Positions 45,838-54,490 of a stretch of 64,000 nt of DNA are shown one piece after another. Origin of the DNA: DATLLN01 sp963809205 (GTDB taxonomy: Bacteria > Actinomycetota > Thermoleophilia > Gaiellales > JAICJC01). The position numbers were made by a program, and so were the translations under genes. Location: positions 434,001-498,000 of the forward strand of contig CAWEIS010000025.1 in the NCBI GenBank assembly GCA_963809205.1, given 5' to 3'. The notes beneath the pieces are model-generated. The model saw nothing but the letters and a program-made list of their open reading frames with translations. It searched no databases and was not told the DNA's origin. Numbering within the stretch: the first letter of the stretch is position 1; each line of letters starts with the position of its first letter.

Positions 45838-48192
45838 GTGGCCACCACAGTCCCAGCCCGATCCAGTCTCCCCACTGACGCCGAGTTGACCACCCTCGCC
45901 GAGATCGAGCGGCGAGTGCTGTGGCTGGCGATGCGGATCGTCGATCACGCGAACCGCGAGCGCGCCTCCTCGGACCCGCTCAAGGTCGGCGGCCACCAGG
46001 CATCGTCCGCGTCGATGGTCAGCATGATGACCGCGCTCTGGTTCTGGGATCTCGAGGCCGAGGACCGGGTCTCGGTCAAGCCGCACGCCTCGCCGGTGCT
46101 GCACGCGATCTCGTACCTGCTCGGCCGCCTGGAGGAGCCGCAGCTGCGGACGCTGCGCGAGTTCGGCGGACTGCAGGCGTACCCCAGCCGCACCAAGGAT
46201 CCGTTCCCGGTGGACTACTCGACCGGCTCCGTCGGGCTGGGCGCGGCGGCGCCGCTGTTCGGGGCGCTGGCCGGGCGCTACGCCGAGGCGCACTTCGGCC
46301 GCCGCGGGCGCCGCGGGCGCTTCATCTCCCTGCTGGGCGACGCCGAGCTCGACGAGGGCAACGTCTGGGAGGCGATCCTCGACCCGGCAACGCAGGGACT
46401 CGGCGAGGCCGTGTGGCTGGTCGACGTGAACCGCCAGTCCCTCGACCGCGTCGTGCCGGTGATCAAGGCCGGCGGCCTGCAGCGCGGGTTCGAGTCAGCC
46501 GGATGGAACGTCGTCGAGCTGAAGTACGGCACGCGTCTGCGCGAGGCGTTCGACCGCGACGGCGGCGCCGTCCTGCGCAGGCGGATCGACGAGATGCCCA
46601 ACCAGGAGTACCAGTCGCTGTTCGGCGAGGACGAGCGGACGGTGACCGAGGCGCTCGAGCGCACGCTGTCGCTGGGCGAGCGGTGGAAGCTGCGGTCGGC
46701 GCTCGAGCCGGACCGTGGTGGAGTCGGGGAGCTGATCCGGGATCTGGGTGGGCACGATCTGAGCGATCTGTGCGGGGCGCTCGTCGACACGCACGGCCGC
46801 AGCGACCGGCCGACGGTGATCTTCGCGTACACGATCAAGGGCCACCGGCTGCCGATCGCCGGGCGGCCGCTCAACCACTCCGCTCTGCTCACCGGCGAGC
46901 AGATCGACGAGCTGCGCCGCGACCTGCTGATCGACCCGGATCGCGAGTGGGCGTGCTTCGGCGAGGGCGAGCGGGCCGGCGTGCTGTGCGCCGAGGCCGC
47001 CGCCCGGCTGGCTCCGCCGCCCCGTCCGGCCGCCCGCCCGGTGCTGACCGTGGCGCCGTCGGCCGACCGGCCGCCGCGCGGCGCGTCCACGCAGGAGGCG
47101 TTCGGCCGCGTGCTCACGGGCCTCGCCCGCGAGCGCGGGGTGGGCGAGCGGATCGTGACCACGGCACCCGACGTCAGCGTGTCGACCAACCTCGGCGGCT
47201 GGATCAACCGGGCGGGCGTGTTCGGGCCCGAGGGTGAGCCCGACGTCGAGGTCGACGGGGAGGCGCTGCGCTGGCGAGTCGGGCCGTCTGGCCGGCACGT
47301 CGAGCTGGGCATCTCCGAGATGAACCTGTTCCTGTTGCTGTCGCAGCTGGGCCTGACCGAGGAGCTGATGGGCGAGCTGCTGCTGCCGGTGGGGACCGTC
47401 TACGACCCGTTCGTCTGCCGCGGCCTGGATGCGCTGATCTACGGGCTCTACTCCGGTGCCCGGTTCGTGCTGGCGGGCACGCCCTCCGGCATCAGCCTGT
47501 CCCGCGAGGGCGGCGCCCACCAGTCGACCATCACGCCGTCGATCGGGCTGGAGCTGCCGGGCATCACCTACGCCGAGCCGGCGTTCGCCGCGGAGGTCGA
47601 CTGGCTGCTGCGCGACGGCCTCGAGCGGGTGGCGCGCCGCGAGCGGTCGCTCTACCTGCGGCTGTCGACGAAGCCGATCGACCAGCTGCCGTTCGAGGCG
47701 CTGGTCGCGCTGCGGGGCGCCGACGCCGTTCGCGAGGACGTGGTCGCGGGCGCGTACTGGCTGCGCGGGTCGCCCGACGCCGACGTGACGATCGCCGTGT
47801 GCGGCGCGCTGGTGCCGGAGGCGCTGGCCGCCGCCGACCAGCTGCGAGAGGACGAGGGCGTGACGGCGGCGGTGCTCGCGCTGCCGTCCCCCGACCGCGT
47901 GTACCGCGAGTGGCGGGCCGCCAGCACGGCTCCCCTCGCCGACGGGCGCGCCGCCCGGCCCGAGTCCCACCTCGAGCTGCTGTTCGCAGGCCGGCCGGCG
48001 GTGCCGCTGGTCAGCGTGATCGACGGCGCTTCGCACTCGCTGGCGTTCCTGGGCTCCGCGCTGGGCGTCCGCCAGGTCGCCCTGGGCGTCGACGAGTTCG
48101 GGCAGTCCGGCTCGCTGGCCGACGTGTACGACGCGCATGACGTCTCGGCGGACGCCATCGCCAGCGCAGCGATCGCGGCTATGGTCGGATGA
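45838..48192 (+). CDS. Transketolase-like / AceE-type pyruvate dehydrogenase E1 homologue
   Basis: 784 residues containing all three TPP-enzyme domains. Diphosphate motif LLGDAELDEGNVWEAILD then VDVNRQSLDRVVP; ASSDPLKVGGHQASSASMV and YSTGSVGLGAAAPLFG near the N-terminus; the pyrimidine-domain Glu in VELGISEMNLFLLLSQLG; EGGAHQSTITPSIGLELPG; and a C-terminal transketolase_C-like region (ALGVRQVALGVDEFGQSG). The pattern is closest to homodimeric E1 (AceE), but it is ~100 residues shorter and no E2 is adjacent. A 2-oxo acid decarboxylase role is likely. GTG 45838 chosen as first start after the previous gene. Confidence 0.82.
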   Translation: MATTVPARSSLPTDAELTTLAEIERRVLWLAMRIVDHANRERASSDPLKVGGHQASSASMVSMMTALWFWDLEAEDRVSVKPHASPVLHAISYLLGRLEEPQLRTLREFGGLQAYPSRTKDPFPVDYSTGSVGLGAAAPLFGALAGRYAEAHFGRRGRRGRFISLLGDAELDEGNVWEAILDPATQGLGEAVWLVDVNRQSLDRVVPVIKAGGLQRGFESAGWNVVELKYGTRLREAFDRDGGAVLRRRIDEMPNQEYQSLFGEDERTVTEALERTLSLGERWKLRSALEPDRGGVGELIRDLGGHDLSDLCGALVDTHGRSDRPTVIFAYTIKGHRLPIAGRPLNHSALLTGEQIDELRRDLLIDPDREWACFGEGERAGVLCAEAAARLAPPPRPAARPVLTVAPSADRPPRGASTQEAFGRVLTGLARERGVGERIVTTAPDVSVSTNLGGWINRAGVFGPEGEPDVEVDGEALRWRVGPSGRHVELGISEMNLFLLLSQLGLTEELMGELLLPVGTVYDPFVCRGLDALIYGLYSGARFVLAGTPSGISLSREGGAHQSTITPSIGLELPGITYAEPAFAAEVDWLLRDGLERVARRERSLYLRLSTKPIDQLPFEALVALRGADAVREDVVAGAYWLRGSPDADVTIAVCGALVPEALAAADQLREDEGVTAAVLALPSPDRVYREWRAASTAPLADGRAARPESHLELLFAGRPAVPLVSVIDGASHSLAFLGSALGVRQVALGVDEFGQSGSLADVYDAHDVSADAIASAAIAAMVG

Positions 48193-48974
48193 TGGCAGAG
48201 GAATCGCTCGCCGGGAGGATCGCGCTGGTCACCGGTGCGGGCTCGCCCGAGGGTATCGGATTCGCCAGCGCGCGCCTGCTCGGGCAACGTGGCGCGAGGG
48301 TCGCGGTGACCTCGACGACCGACCGCATCCACGAGCGGGCCGCCGAGCTGGTGGCCGAGGGAATCGGGGCCTCCGGCTTCGTCTGCGACCTGGCCGGATT
48401 CGCTGACGCAGGCACCCTGCTGGCCGAGGTCGAGGTGCGCTTCGGGCACGTCGACATCCTTGTCAACAACGCCGGCATCGCACAGGTCGGCGGGGAGAAC
48501 CCGTCCGGCGAGTTTCGCTCGTTGTCCGAGGAGACGTGGGACCTGGCGATCGCGATCAACCTGAAGACTGCGTTCAACGCGACGCGGCATGCCTTCCCCG
48601 GCATGATCGAGCGCGGCTGGGGCAGGGTCGTGCACGTCTCGTCAGTGACCGGGCCGGTGGTCTCATTCGCGGGCGAGGCGCCGTACAGCGCGGCCAAGGC
48701 GGGGATGGACGGGATGATGCGCGCGCTGGCCATCGAGGGCGGCCCGCACGGCGTGACCGTCAACTCGATCGCGCCGGGCTGGATCGCGACCGGCTCATCG
48801 ACGCCCGAGGAGATCGAGGGCGGCCGCAACACGCCGGTCGGGCGGTCGGGCACGGCATGGGAGGTCGCGGAGGCGGTTGCCTTCCTGTGCTCGCCCGGTG
48901 CGAGCTACGTCACCGGCCAGTCGATCGTCGTCGACGGCGGCAACACGATCCAGGAGCACAAGGGCGCGAGCTAG
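48189..48974 (+). CDS. Short-chain dehydrogenase/reductase (FabG-like)
   Basis: 261 residues: cofactor loop VTGAGSPEGIGFASARLLG, NNAGIAQVGG, catalytic Ser in VVHVSSVTGP, and YSAAKAGMDGM (Tyr-x3-Lys), ending SYVTGQSIVVDGGNTIQ. Cofactor preference cannot be fixed. ATG 48189 overlaps the preceding TGA, so it is co-translated with the E1-like enzyme, suggesting reduction of its product. Confidence 0.9.
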   Translation: MMAEESLAGRIALVTGAGSPEGIGFASARLLGQRGARVAVTSTTDRIHERAAELVAEGIGASGFVCDLAGFADAGTLLAEVEVRFGHVDILVNNAGIAQVGGENPSGEFRSLSEETWDLAIAINLKTAFNATRHAFPGMIERGWGRVVHVSSVTGPVVSFAGEAPYSAAKAGMDGMMRALAIEGGPHGVTVNSIAPGWIATGSSTPEEIEGGRNTPVGRSGTAWEVAEAVAFLCSPGASYVTGQSIVVDGGNTIQEHKGAS

Positions 48975-49708
48975 CCGAGCTCGCGGACGAGTGCGAGCAC
49001 CTCGCCCGGGCGGTCCATGCTGATCAGGTGGCCGGCGCGGGCCACCGAGCGGCGCTGGGCGCCGGGGATCCGCGATGCGAGCATGTCCGCGATCTCGGCG
49101 AAATCGGGAACGTCCTCCTCGCCGCTCACGATCAAGGTCGGGCAGCCGATCGCGCCCACCTGGTCGCTGAGCGGCGGGTCGAGCCCAGTGGGATCGACGT
49201 AGTCGTCGGACATCAGGTCGAACGCCCGGCGCTGCATCTCGGCGACGCGGTCGCCGTAGGGGCCGCGCGACCACATCTCGACGTTCAGAGCGACCGCGCC
49301 GTCGATGTCGCCGGCCTCGATCAGCCGCTCCTCCTCGGCGCCGAACCTGCGCACCTGCTCCGACCAGTCGTGGTCGGGGATGCCGGTTGCGAGCAGCAGG
49401 AGCGCCGAGACGCGTTCCGGATGGAGCACGGCCAGCTCCAGGGAGGAGCGGCCGCCGAACGAGTTGCCGACGACGATCGCGCGGTCGATCCCGGCAGCGT
49501 CCAGCGCGTCGTGCAGGTCGTCGCCCAGGATGTGCGGCTCTGTCGCCTCAGGCGTCTCGCCGAATCCGCGCATGTCGACGCGCAGCACCCGGTGGTCGCG
49601 GGCCAGGTCCTCGAAGATCCCGTCCCACATCCGGCGGTCGCAGACGCCGGCGTGGACGAGCAGCAGGCCGGGGCCTTCGCCGGCAACCTCGTGGGCCAGC
49701 ACGTTCAC
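48971..49708 (-). CDS. Alpha/beta hydrolase
   Basis: 245 residues: oxyanion-side LLLVHAGVCDRRMWDGI, DMRGFGETPE, nucleophile elbow VGNSFGGRSSLELA (Ser), acid in SGEEDVPDFAEI, and catalytic His in ARAGHLISMDRPGEV. Similar to 3-oxoadipate enol-lactonase-like hydrolases. GTG 49708 overlaps the methyltransferase stop (GTGA). The stop overlaps the convergent SDR stop (CTAG). Confidence 0.87.
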   Translation of the reverse strand: MNVLAHEVAGEGPGLLLVHAGVCDRRMWDGIFEDLARDHRVLRVDMRGFGETPEATEPHILGDDLHDALDAAGIDRAIVVGNSFGGRSSLELAVLHPERVSALLLLATGIPDHDWSEQVRRFGAEEERLIEAGDIDGAVALNVEMWSRGPYGDRVAEMQRRAFDLMSDDYVDPTGLDPPLSDQVGAIGCPTLIVSGEEDVPDFAEIADMLASRIPGAQRRSVARAGHLISMDRPGEVLALVRELG

Positions 49709-50463
49709 GATGACGCGCCCACGCTGAGCAGCCGGTAGCCGATGTCCAGCTCGTCGAGGTCGAGCAGCTCCGCGTTGCGACGCCGCCACTCGCCGCTCCC
49801 CAGGTCGGCGCCCAGCCGGGCGAGCCCGTCGAGGTAGGGCGGCGCGTCGGGGTGCGAGAACAGCGAGATGCCCGCGCGGACGGCGGGGTCGAGGTACGCC
49901 TCGGGGCGCCGCCAGTATGCGCCCATGAACCCGTCGGTGCAGTCGTGCGGGACGGGGACGGCCGTGATCTCGGCGCCGCCGCCCATCAGCTCGGCGGCAT
50001 CCTCGACCGGGATGAACCGCGTCGCATCCCACGCCGCCAGCTCGGGCACGTAGTCGCGCGTCAGCCAGTGCGACGCGCCGGCCACCGGGTCCCACGTGAG
50101 GATGACCACGCGGCCGCCGGCGACCCGGCACATCTCGGCGATCCCGGCCGCCAGATCGTCCCAGTGGTGGACGGTCAGCACAGCCAGGGCGGCGTCCGCC
50201 TCGCCGTCGGCCAGCGGGATGTGCTCGGCGGTGGAGCGGATCGCCGGAGCGGCTCCCGGCAGCCGCTGGTCGATCATGGTCTGCGACGGCTCGATCGCCC
50301 AGCGGGTCTGGGACGGCTCGTACGATCCGGCGCCGGCGCCCACGTTGACGACCGCGGACGAGCCGTCCAGCGCGCGCTCGATCACGGCCGCGATGCGTGG
50401 GTCGGGCCGCCGGGTGTCGGCGTAGGAACGGCCGATCGAGTCGTACAGCGCATCCATCGACAT
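49705..50463 (-). CDS. Class I SAM-dependent methyltransferase
   Basis: 252 residues. SAM-binding motif I is VVNVGAGAGSYEPSQT, followed by AIEPSQTMIDQR (acidic residue), HIPLADGEADAALAVLTVHH and a GGRVVILTWDP strand. The last third (YLDPAVRAGISLFSH) resembles small-molecule methyltransferases of the UbiE type. ATG 50463 or 50457 could start; TAGTGT lies 9 bases before 50463. Confidence 0.87.
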   Translation of the reverse strand: MSMDALYDSIGRSYADTRRPDPRIAAVIERALDGSSAVVNVGAGAGSYEPSQTRWAIEPSQTMIDQRLPGAAPAIRSTAEHIPLADGEADAALAVLTVHHWDDLAAGIAEMCRVAGGRVVILTWDPVAGASHWLTRDYVPELAAWDATRFIPVEDAAELMGGGAEITAVPVPHDCTDGFMGAYWRRPEAYLDPAVRAGISLFSHPDAPPYLDGLARLGADLGSGEWRRRNAELLDLDELDIGYRLLSVGASS

Positions 50464-50472
50464 GCCCGGCGA

Positions 50473-50489
50473 ACACTACCCACTACGGT
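50473..50489. promoter_or_regulatory. Divergent TAGTGT (-) and TACGGT (+) -10 boxes
   Basis: TAGTGT on the minus strand (50478-50473) lies 9 bases before ATG 50463; TACGGT on the plus strand (50484-50489) lies 8 bases before ATG 50498. Confidence 0.5.
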
Positions 50490-50497
50490 GTGCGCGG

Positions 50498-51496
50498 ATG
50501 CGTGCGATCGTCCTGGTGCTCATCGCGATCGCCCTCCTGGGGGCGGGCTGCAACGGCGGGTCGGACACCGCGACTTCGAATGGGGCACCCGGCTCCGAGC
50601 ATCTCGGGACACCGGTGGCGCCGCCGACCTGCCCCGACCTGTCGGCGGCGGGCGCGAGCGGGATCCTCGTGTTTCGTGTCGAGCCGGCCGGCGAGTGCGT
50701 CGACCCGGGCGAGCTGGTCGCCTACCGGTGCACCGCGACGGCTTCGGCGCCGGCGGTGCCGGTGATCGCCGCCTCGGGCCGGCGCTACCTGGGCGGGCCG
50801 TATGCGTTGCGCGTCGGCACGCTCCCGGCCACGGCCGAGCGTGCGGGAGTCGACGGCGTGCTCTCGGTGTACACCTCGCCGAAGCAGCCGGGAATGCTGT
50901 GGACGAACCGCGGGCATCGCGTCGACCGCTGGCTGCTGCTGCCGGAGGACGGCGGCACGCGGGCCGGGTTCATCGGCGACTCGGTGATGCTTGGCGCCAA
51001 GCGCGACCTCATCTCGACGCTCCAGCCGCCGTGGCAGGTCAGCGTCGACGCCAAGGTCAGCCGGCCGACGCCGGACGGTCTGGCGATCATCCAGGCCGAC
51101 CCGCCGGCCTACGCCGACGTCGCGGTCATCCAGCTGGGCACGAACGACGGCGGCATCCCGGACGTCTACGAGCAGCACGTGGCCGAGATCGCCGATGCGC
51201 TGGGTAAGAGCGACCTGCTGATGTGGCTGACGACCGCCGAGGTGCGCAGCTACTACGCGGACGACAACGACGTCGTGCGCCACGTGCTCGGGGAGCATCC
51301 CAATGCGATCGTCGCCGACTGGAACCGCGTCTACCCACGGGACGACGTCTCGTCCGACGGGCTGCACCTGGGGCCGACCGCGGCGGCCACGATGGCCCAC
51401 CTGGTGGCGTCGCTGGTCAACCCGTGGCGCCTGGCGGTGGCCGGCCAGGGGCCGGACGCCTGCGGTGCGGCGGTTGTCGCCGCTGCTGCCGGCTGA
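50498..51496 (+). CDS. Lipoprotein with SGNH/GDSL hydrolase domain
   Basis: 332 residues. A short signal peptide ends in the lipobox LLGAGC, so it is anchored outside the membrane. After a ~140-residue N-terminal domain, the SGNH domain shows block I GFIGDSVMLGAK (Ser), block III VIQLGTNDGG (Asn) and block V SSDGLHLGPTA (Asp, His). It resembles the extracellular SGNH modules that follow acyltransferase-3 domains, but stands alone. Likely an esterase or O-acetyl transfer enzyme on cell-wall material. Confidence 0.85.
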   Translation: MRAIVLVLIAIALLGAGCNGGSDTATSNGAPGSEHLGTPVAPPTCPDLSAAGASGILVFRVEPAGECVDPGELVAYRCTATASAPAVPVIAASGRRYLGGPYALRVGTLPATAERAGVDGVLSVYTSPKQPGMLWTNRGHRVDRWLLLPEDGGTRAGFIGDSVMLGAKRDLISTLQPPWQVSVDAKVSRPTPDGLAIIQADPPAYADVAVIQLGTNDGGIPDVYEQHVAEIADALGKSDLLMWLTTAEVRSYYADDNDVVRHVLGEHPNAIVADWNRVYPRDDVSSDGLHLGPTAAATMAHLVASLVNPWRLAVAGQGPDACGAAVVAAAAG

Positions 51497-51504
51497 CCCG
51501 CGGG

Positions 51505-51510
51505 TATGCT
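51505..51510 (+). promoter_or_regulatory. TANNNT -10 box (TATGCT), sets start at ATG 51518
   Basis: TATGCT lies 7 bases before ATG 51518; the in-frame ATG 51506 overlaps the box and is disfavoured. Confidence 0.5.
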
Positions 51511-51517
51511 CGCCGCG

Positions 51518-52558
51518 ATGCGAGCGCGCAGGACGATCACGGTGGTCGGCTGCCACGCCGGGGGCGAGATCGGCAATGTCGTCACGGGCGGCGTGCTGCC
51601 ACCCGCAGGCGACTCGGTGTTCGAGCAGATGGAGACGCTGCGCCGCGACGGCGACTGGCTGCGCAGGCTGCTGCTGCGTGAGCCGCGCGGCAGCGTCGCC
51701 TGTCACGCGAACCTGGTGGTGCCGTCGAAGCGGCCGGACTGCGACGCCGGGTTCATCATCATGGAGCCGACCGAGTACCCGGCGATGTCGGGGTCGAACA
51801 CGATCTGCACGGCCACCGTGCTGCTGGAGACAGGCATGGTCGAGATGCGGGAACCGGAGACGGTGCTCCGGCTGGAGGCGCCGGGCGGGGTGGTGGAGGT
51901 GCGCGCCGCGTGCCGCGACGGCGGCTGTGAGAGCGTCGAGCTGACCAACGTGCCGGCGTTCGCCGATCGCCTCGAGGCGGCGGTCGAGGTCGAGGATGTC
52001 GGCACGGTCGTCGTGGACGTTGCCTACGGAGGCATGTGGTACGCGATCGCCTCCGCGGAGGCGCTGGGATTCGCAATCGAGCCCCACGAGGCGCGGGACA
52101 TGTCCCTGGCCGGCGAGCGGATCCGTTCAGCGGCGCGCGAGCAGTTGCCCTGTGTGCACCCCGAGAACCCGAGTATCGCCGGCATCAGCATCGTCCAGCT
52201 CGCCGGGCCATGGCAGGGTGTGGGACGGGTGAGCCGCAACGCAGTCGTGATCGCGCCGGGCCGGCTCGACCGCTCGGCCACCGGCACCGGGCTGTCGGCG
52301 AGGATGGCCGCCCTGCACGCCCGCGGCTTGATGCGCGCGGGGGACACGATGACCCATGCCTCGCCGATCGGCTCCACGTTCGACGGGCGGATCGTCTCCG
52401 AGACCGAGGTCGGCGGACGCCCGGCGATCGTGCCGGCGATCCGCGGCAGCGCATGGATCACAGGGATCTCCCAGCTCGTGATCGATCCCGACGACCCGTA
52501 TCCGGAGGGCTACGTGCTCGCGGACACGTGGGGCGTCAGCGGGCTGGATCTGCAGTAG
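51518..52558 (+). CDS. Proline racemase-superfamily protein with both catalytic Cys replaced
   Basis: 346 residues. The family pattern is clear: VVGCHAGGEIGNVVTGG at the start, EYPAMSGSNTICTATVLLE, HPENPSIAGISIVQ, and DRSATGTGLSARMAALHARG. In racemases and 4-hydroxyproline epimerases Cys occupies the positions that here are Ser (AMSGS) and Thr (SATGTG). Members with substituted cysteines include hydroxyproline dehydratases, so a dehydratase or another 2-position chemistry is more likely than racemisation. The 3' end overlaps the convergent GNAT gene by 23 bases. Confidence 0.85.
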   Translation: MRARRTITVVGCHAGGEIGNVVTGGVLPPAGDSVFEQMETLRRDGDWLRRLLLREPRGSVACHANLVVPSKRPDCDAGFIIMEPTEYPAMSGSNTICTATVLLETGMVEMREPETVLRLEAPGGVVEVRAACRDGGCESVELTNVPAFADRLEAAVEVEDVGTVVVDVAYGGMWYAIASAEALGFAIEPHEARDMSLAGERIRSAAREQLPCVHPENPSIAGISIVQLAGPWQGVGRVSRNAVVIAPGRLDRSATGTGLSARMAALHARGLMRAGDTMTHASPIGSTFDGRIVSETEVGGRPAIVPAIRGSAWITGISQLVIDPDDPYPEGYVLADTWGVSGLDLQ

Positions 52559-53129
52559 GCCGCCACATGGTCGTCGCCGACGGCCCGCCGTCGAGGTCGA
52601 TCCGCCCGTACGGCCGGAACCCGACCCGGGCGTAGCGGGCGTCGTTGGAGAGGTTCGTCGACTCCAGGTAGGCGGGCATCCCGGCCTCGTCGATCCGCTC
52701 GAGGCTCTCCGCGAGCAGCCGCATGCCGACGCCGTGGCCGCGATGGTCGGTGTGGGTGCCGAGCAGCGTCAGGTAGAAGCATGGGTCGGGCGCATGCGCC
52801 TCGTCGAACCGCTCGAACAGGTGCTCGACGCGCTGCGCTCCCTGGACGCCGAGCAGCCGCTCCAGCAGCGCGGGCATTTGCTGCTCGTCCTCAGGCAGGA
52901 ACTCCCCTTCGCCTGGCGGGATCCACAGCGCCGCCGCCTCACAGCCGTCGGTCACGAACACCCAGGGATGCACCAGAGCGCCGGCCACGAACGGCCGCCA
53001 GAACTCCGTGTACTGCGCCTGCCGGCGCTCGTCGTCCGGGAACGCCCAGCTCCAGACCGGGTCACGGTGAAACGCGGTCGAGATCGTCCCGACGACGGCG
53101 TCCAGATCGTCTGGGGTGGCAACTCGCAT
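52536..53129 (-). CDS. GNAT-family N-acetyltransferase
   Basis: 197 residues. Acetyl-CoA loop TDHRGHGVGMRLLAESLERI, with YLESTNLSNDARYARVGFRP as the C-terminal strand-helix. The N-terminal half (WRPFVAGALVHPWVFV) matches the group often annotated near puromycin N-acetyltransferase. ATG 53129 lies 6 bases downstream of TAGAGT. Substrate unknown. Confidence 0.85.
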   Translation of the reverse strand: MRVATPDDLDAVVGTISTAFHRDPVWSWAFPDDERRQAQYTEFWRPFVAGALVHPWVFVTDGCEAAALWIPPGEGEFLPEDEQQMPALLERLLGVQGAQRVEHLFERFDEAHAPDPCFYLTLLGTHTDHRGHGVGMRLLAESLERIDEAGMPAYLESTNLSNDARYARVGFRPYGRIDLDGGPSATTMWRPTADPAR

Positions 53130-53135
53130 GGCGCC

Positions 53136-53141
53136 ACTCTA
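53136..53141 (-). promoter_or_regulatory. TANNNT -10 box (TAGAGT) for the GNAT gene
   Basis: On the minus strand TAGAGT lies 6 bases before ATG 53129 and overlaps the end of the upstream MFS gene. Confidence 0.5.
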
Positions 53142-54314
53142 GTGCGGCACCGGACGGCGCACCGCGACGCCGGAGCCGATGACGGCGATGCCGATCACCG
53201 CCGAGAACACGAGGCCGGTGCTGACCAGCCCGATCGACCGCTCGACCAGGCCGAAGCCGACCACCGGCACGACCAGCCCGATGTACGCCGCGAGGAAGTA
53301 TGAGGACGCAACCAGGCCACGGTGTTCGGGCGGCGCGATCGAGGTCAGCAGGCCGAGGCCCGCGCCGATGATCACGCCCGTGGAGATCCCCGACAGCACG
53401 GCCGCCGCCACCAGCGCCACCAGCACCTCTGCCTCCAGCGCCAGCGCCAGCAGGCAGACCGAGAGCGCCAGGCCGGCGCAGCCCGCGGCCAGTGCGGCCG
53501 CCGGGTCGAACCGCCGCGCGAGCAGCTGGCCGATCACCGCGCAGGTGAACGACGCCCAGAGGAGCAGGCCCGCGGCCAGCGGATCGTTCACGTCGAACAC
53601 CGAGTGCAGCATCGCGGGCCCGACGGCGCCGAGCACGCCGAACACGCCGAACGCGGCGATCGCCGCGACCGCGGCGGGGATGAACACCGGGCGCACTTCG
53701 GCGGGCGGACGCAGGTCGCGGAAGTCGAGGTCGAACCGCTCGCGCGTCACTGTCTCCGGCACCCAGTGGTGGGCGATCAGGCCCAGCACCAGCAGCACCA
53801 GCTCCACGGCGTACACGAGCCGAAGCGGTCGCGGCGCCCACTGGGCGAGCACGCCGGCAAGCAGCGGGCCCAGGCCGAGCCCGCCCAGGTTCGCGGCGAT
53901 CGCGATCTTCGCCGCCCGCACGCGGTCGGGGATCAGGTCGACCAGCCAGGCGGTACAGGTGCCCGTGTAGACACCGGCGGTCAGCCCGATCAGCACCCGG
54001 CCGAGCAGCAGCGCTCCGAGCCCCTGCGCCAGCAGGAAGACCGCCATCGATGCGATCGCGACGCACAGTGCCGCGCCCAGCGGCGGCTTGCGGCCGTAGT
54101 GGTCGGACAGCCGTCCGAACAGCGCGAGCCCGAGCATCACAGCGGCGCCGTACGCGGCGAACACGATCGTCACCTCGAGGGACGACAGGCCGAACTCGGC
54201 GACGTAGCCCGGGTAGAGCGGCGTGATCACCGTTGTCGCGGCCATCGCGACCGCGAACGTCGACGCCACGATGACGATGACCGGCGACCCGGCCGTTCGC
54301 TCGTGTGCTTTCAT
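53139..54314 (-). CDS. MFS transporter (12-TM, drug efflux-like)
   Basis: 391 residues with 12 predicted helices. Motif A GLALFGRLSDHYGRKPPLG follows helix 2; YTGTCTAWLVDLIPDRVRAA and GLGLGPLLAGVL follow. A central linker (RFDLDFRDLRPPAEVRP) separates the halves. ATG 54314 is chosen because TAGCCT lies 7 bases upstream; GTG 54338 is in frame but upstream of that box. Substrate unknown. Intact, in contrast to the MFS at 0.7-2.5 kb. Confidence 0.88.
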   Translation of the reverse strand: MKAHERTAGSPVIVIVASTFAVAMAATTVITPLYPGYVAEFGLSSLEVTIVFAAYGAAVMLGLALFGRLSDHYGRKPPLGAALCVAIASMAVFLLAQGLGALLLGRVLIGLTAGVYTGTCTAWLVDLIPDRVRAAKIAIAANLGGLGLGPLLAGVLAQWAPRPLRLVYAVELVLLVLGLIAHHWVPETVTRERFDLDFRDLRPPAEVRPVFIPAAVAAIAAFGVFGVLGAVGPAMLHSVFDVNDPLAAGLLLWASFTCAVIGQLLARRFDPAAALAAGCAGLALSVCLLALALEAEVLVALVAAAVLSGISTGVIIGAGLGLLTSIAPPEHRGLVASSYFLAAYIGLVVPVVGFGLVERSIGLVSTGLVFSAVIGIAVIGSGVAVRRPVPH

Positions 54315-54321
54315 CGGCGGA

Positions 54322-54327
54322 AGGCTA
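54322..54327 (-). promoter_or_regulatory. TANNNT -10 box (TAGCCT), sets MFS start
   Basis: On the minus strand TAGCCT lies 7 bases before ATG 54314. Confidence 0.5.
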
Positions 54328-54379
54328 GCCACCGTCACGCACCGTCACGAATCGCGCACGCACCAACGCCGGCACGTTT

Positions 54380-54426
54380 ACTCCGGTACCGACTCCGGTA
54401 CCGTGCCGGAGTCCGTACCGGAGTCG
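54380..54426. repeat. Mirrored array of four 12-bp ACTCCGGTACCG units
   Basis: Two perfect tandem copies of ACTCCGGTACCG (54380-54391, 54392-54403) are followed by two inverted copies (54401-54412 with two mismatches, 54413-54424 with one). The centre can form a 12-bp perfect stem (54390-54401 with 54415-54426). It lies in the divergent gap between the MFS gene and the DHFR-like/AraC pair. Confidence 0.65.
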
Positions 54427-54490
54427 TGGATCGATGAGTTTCGCCGGGCACGGCGGTCTGGTACACCGACAGCGAGTGGAGGTACCCCCA

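Noticed and set aside
46495..48138. 547-codon minus-strand ORF
   Set aside because: Antisense of the AceE/transketolase-like gene; Gln/Arg/Ala-rich with no recognisable domain.
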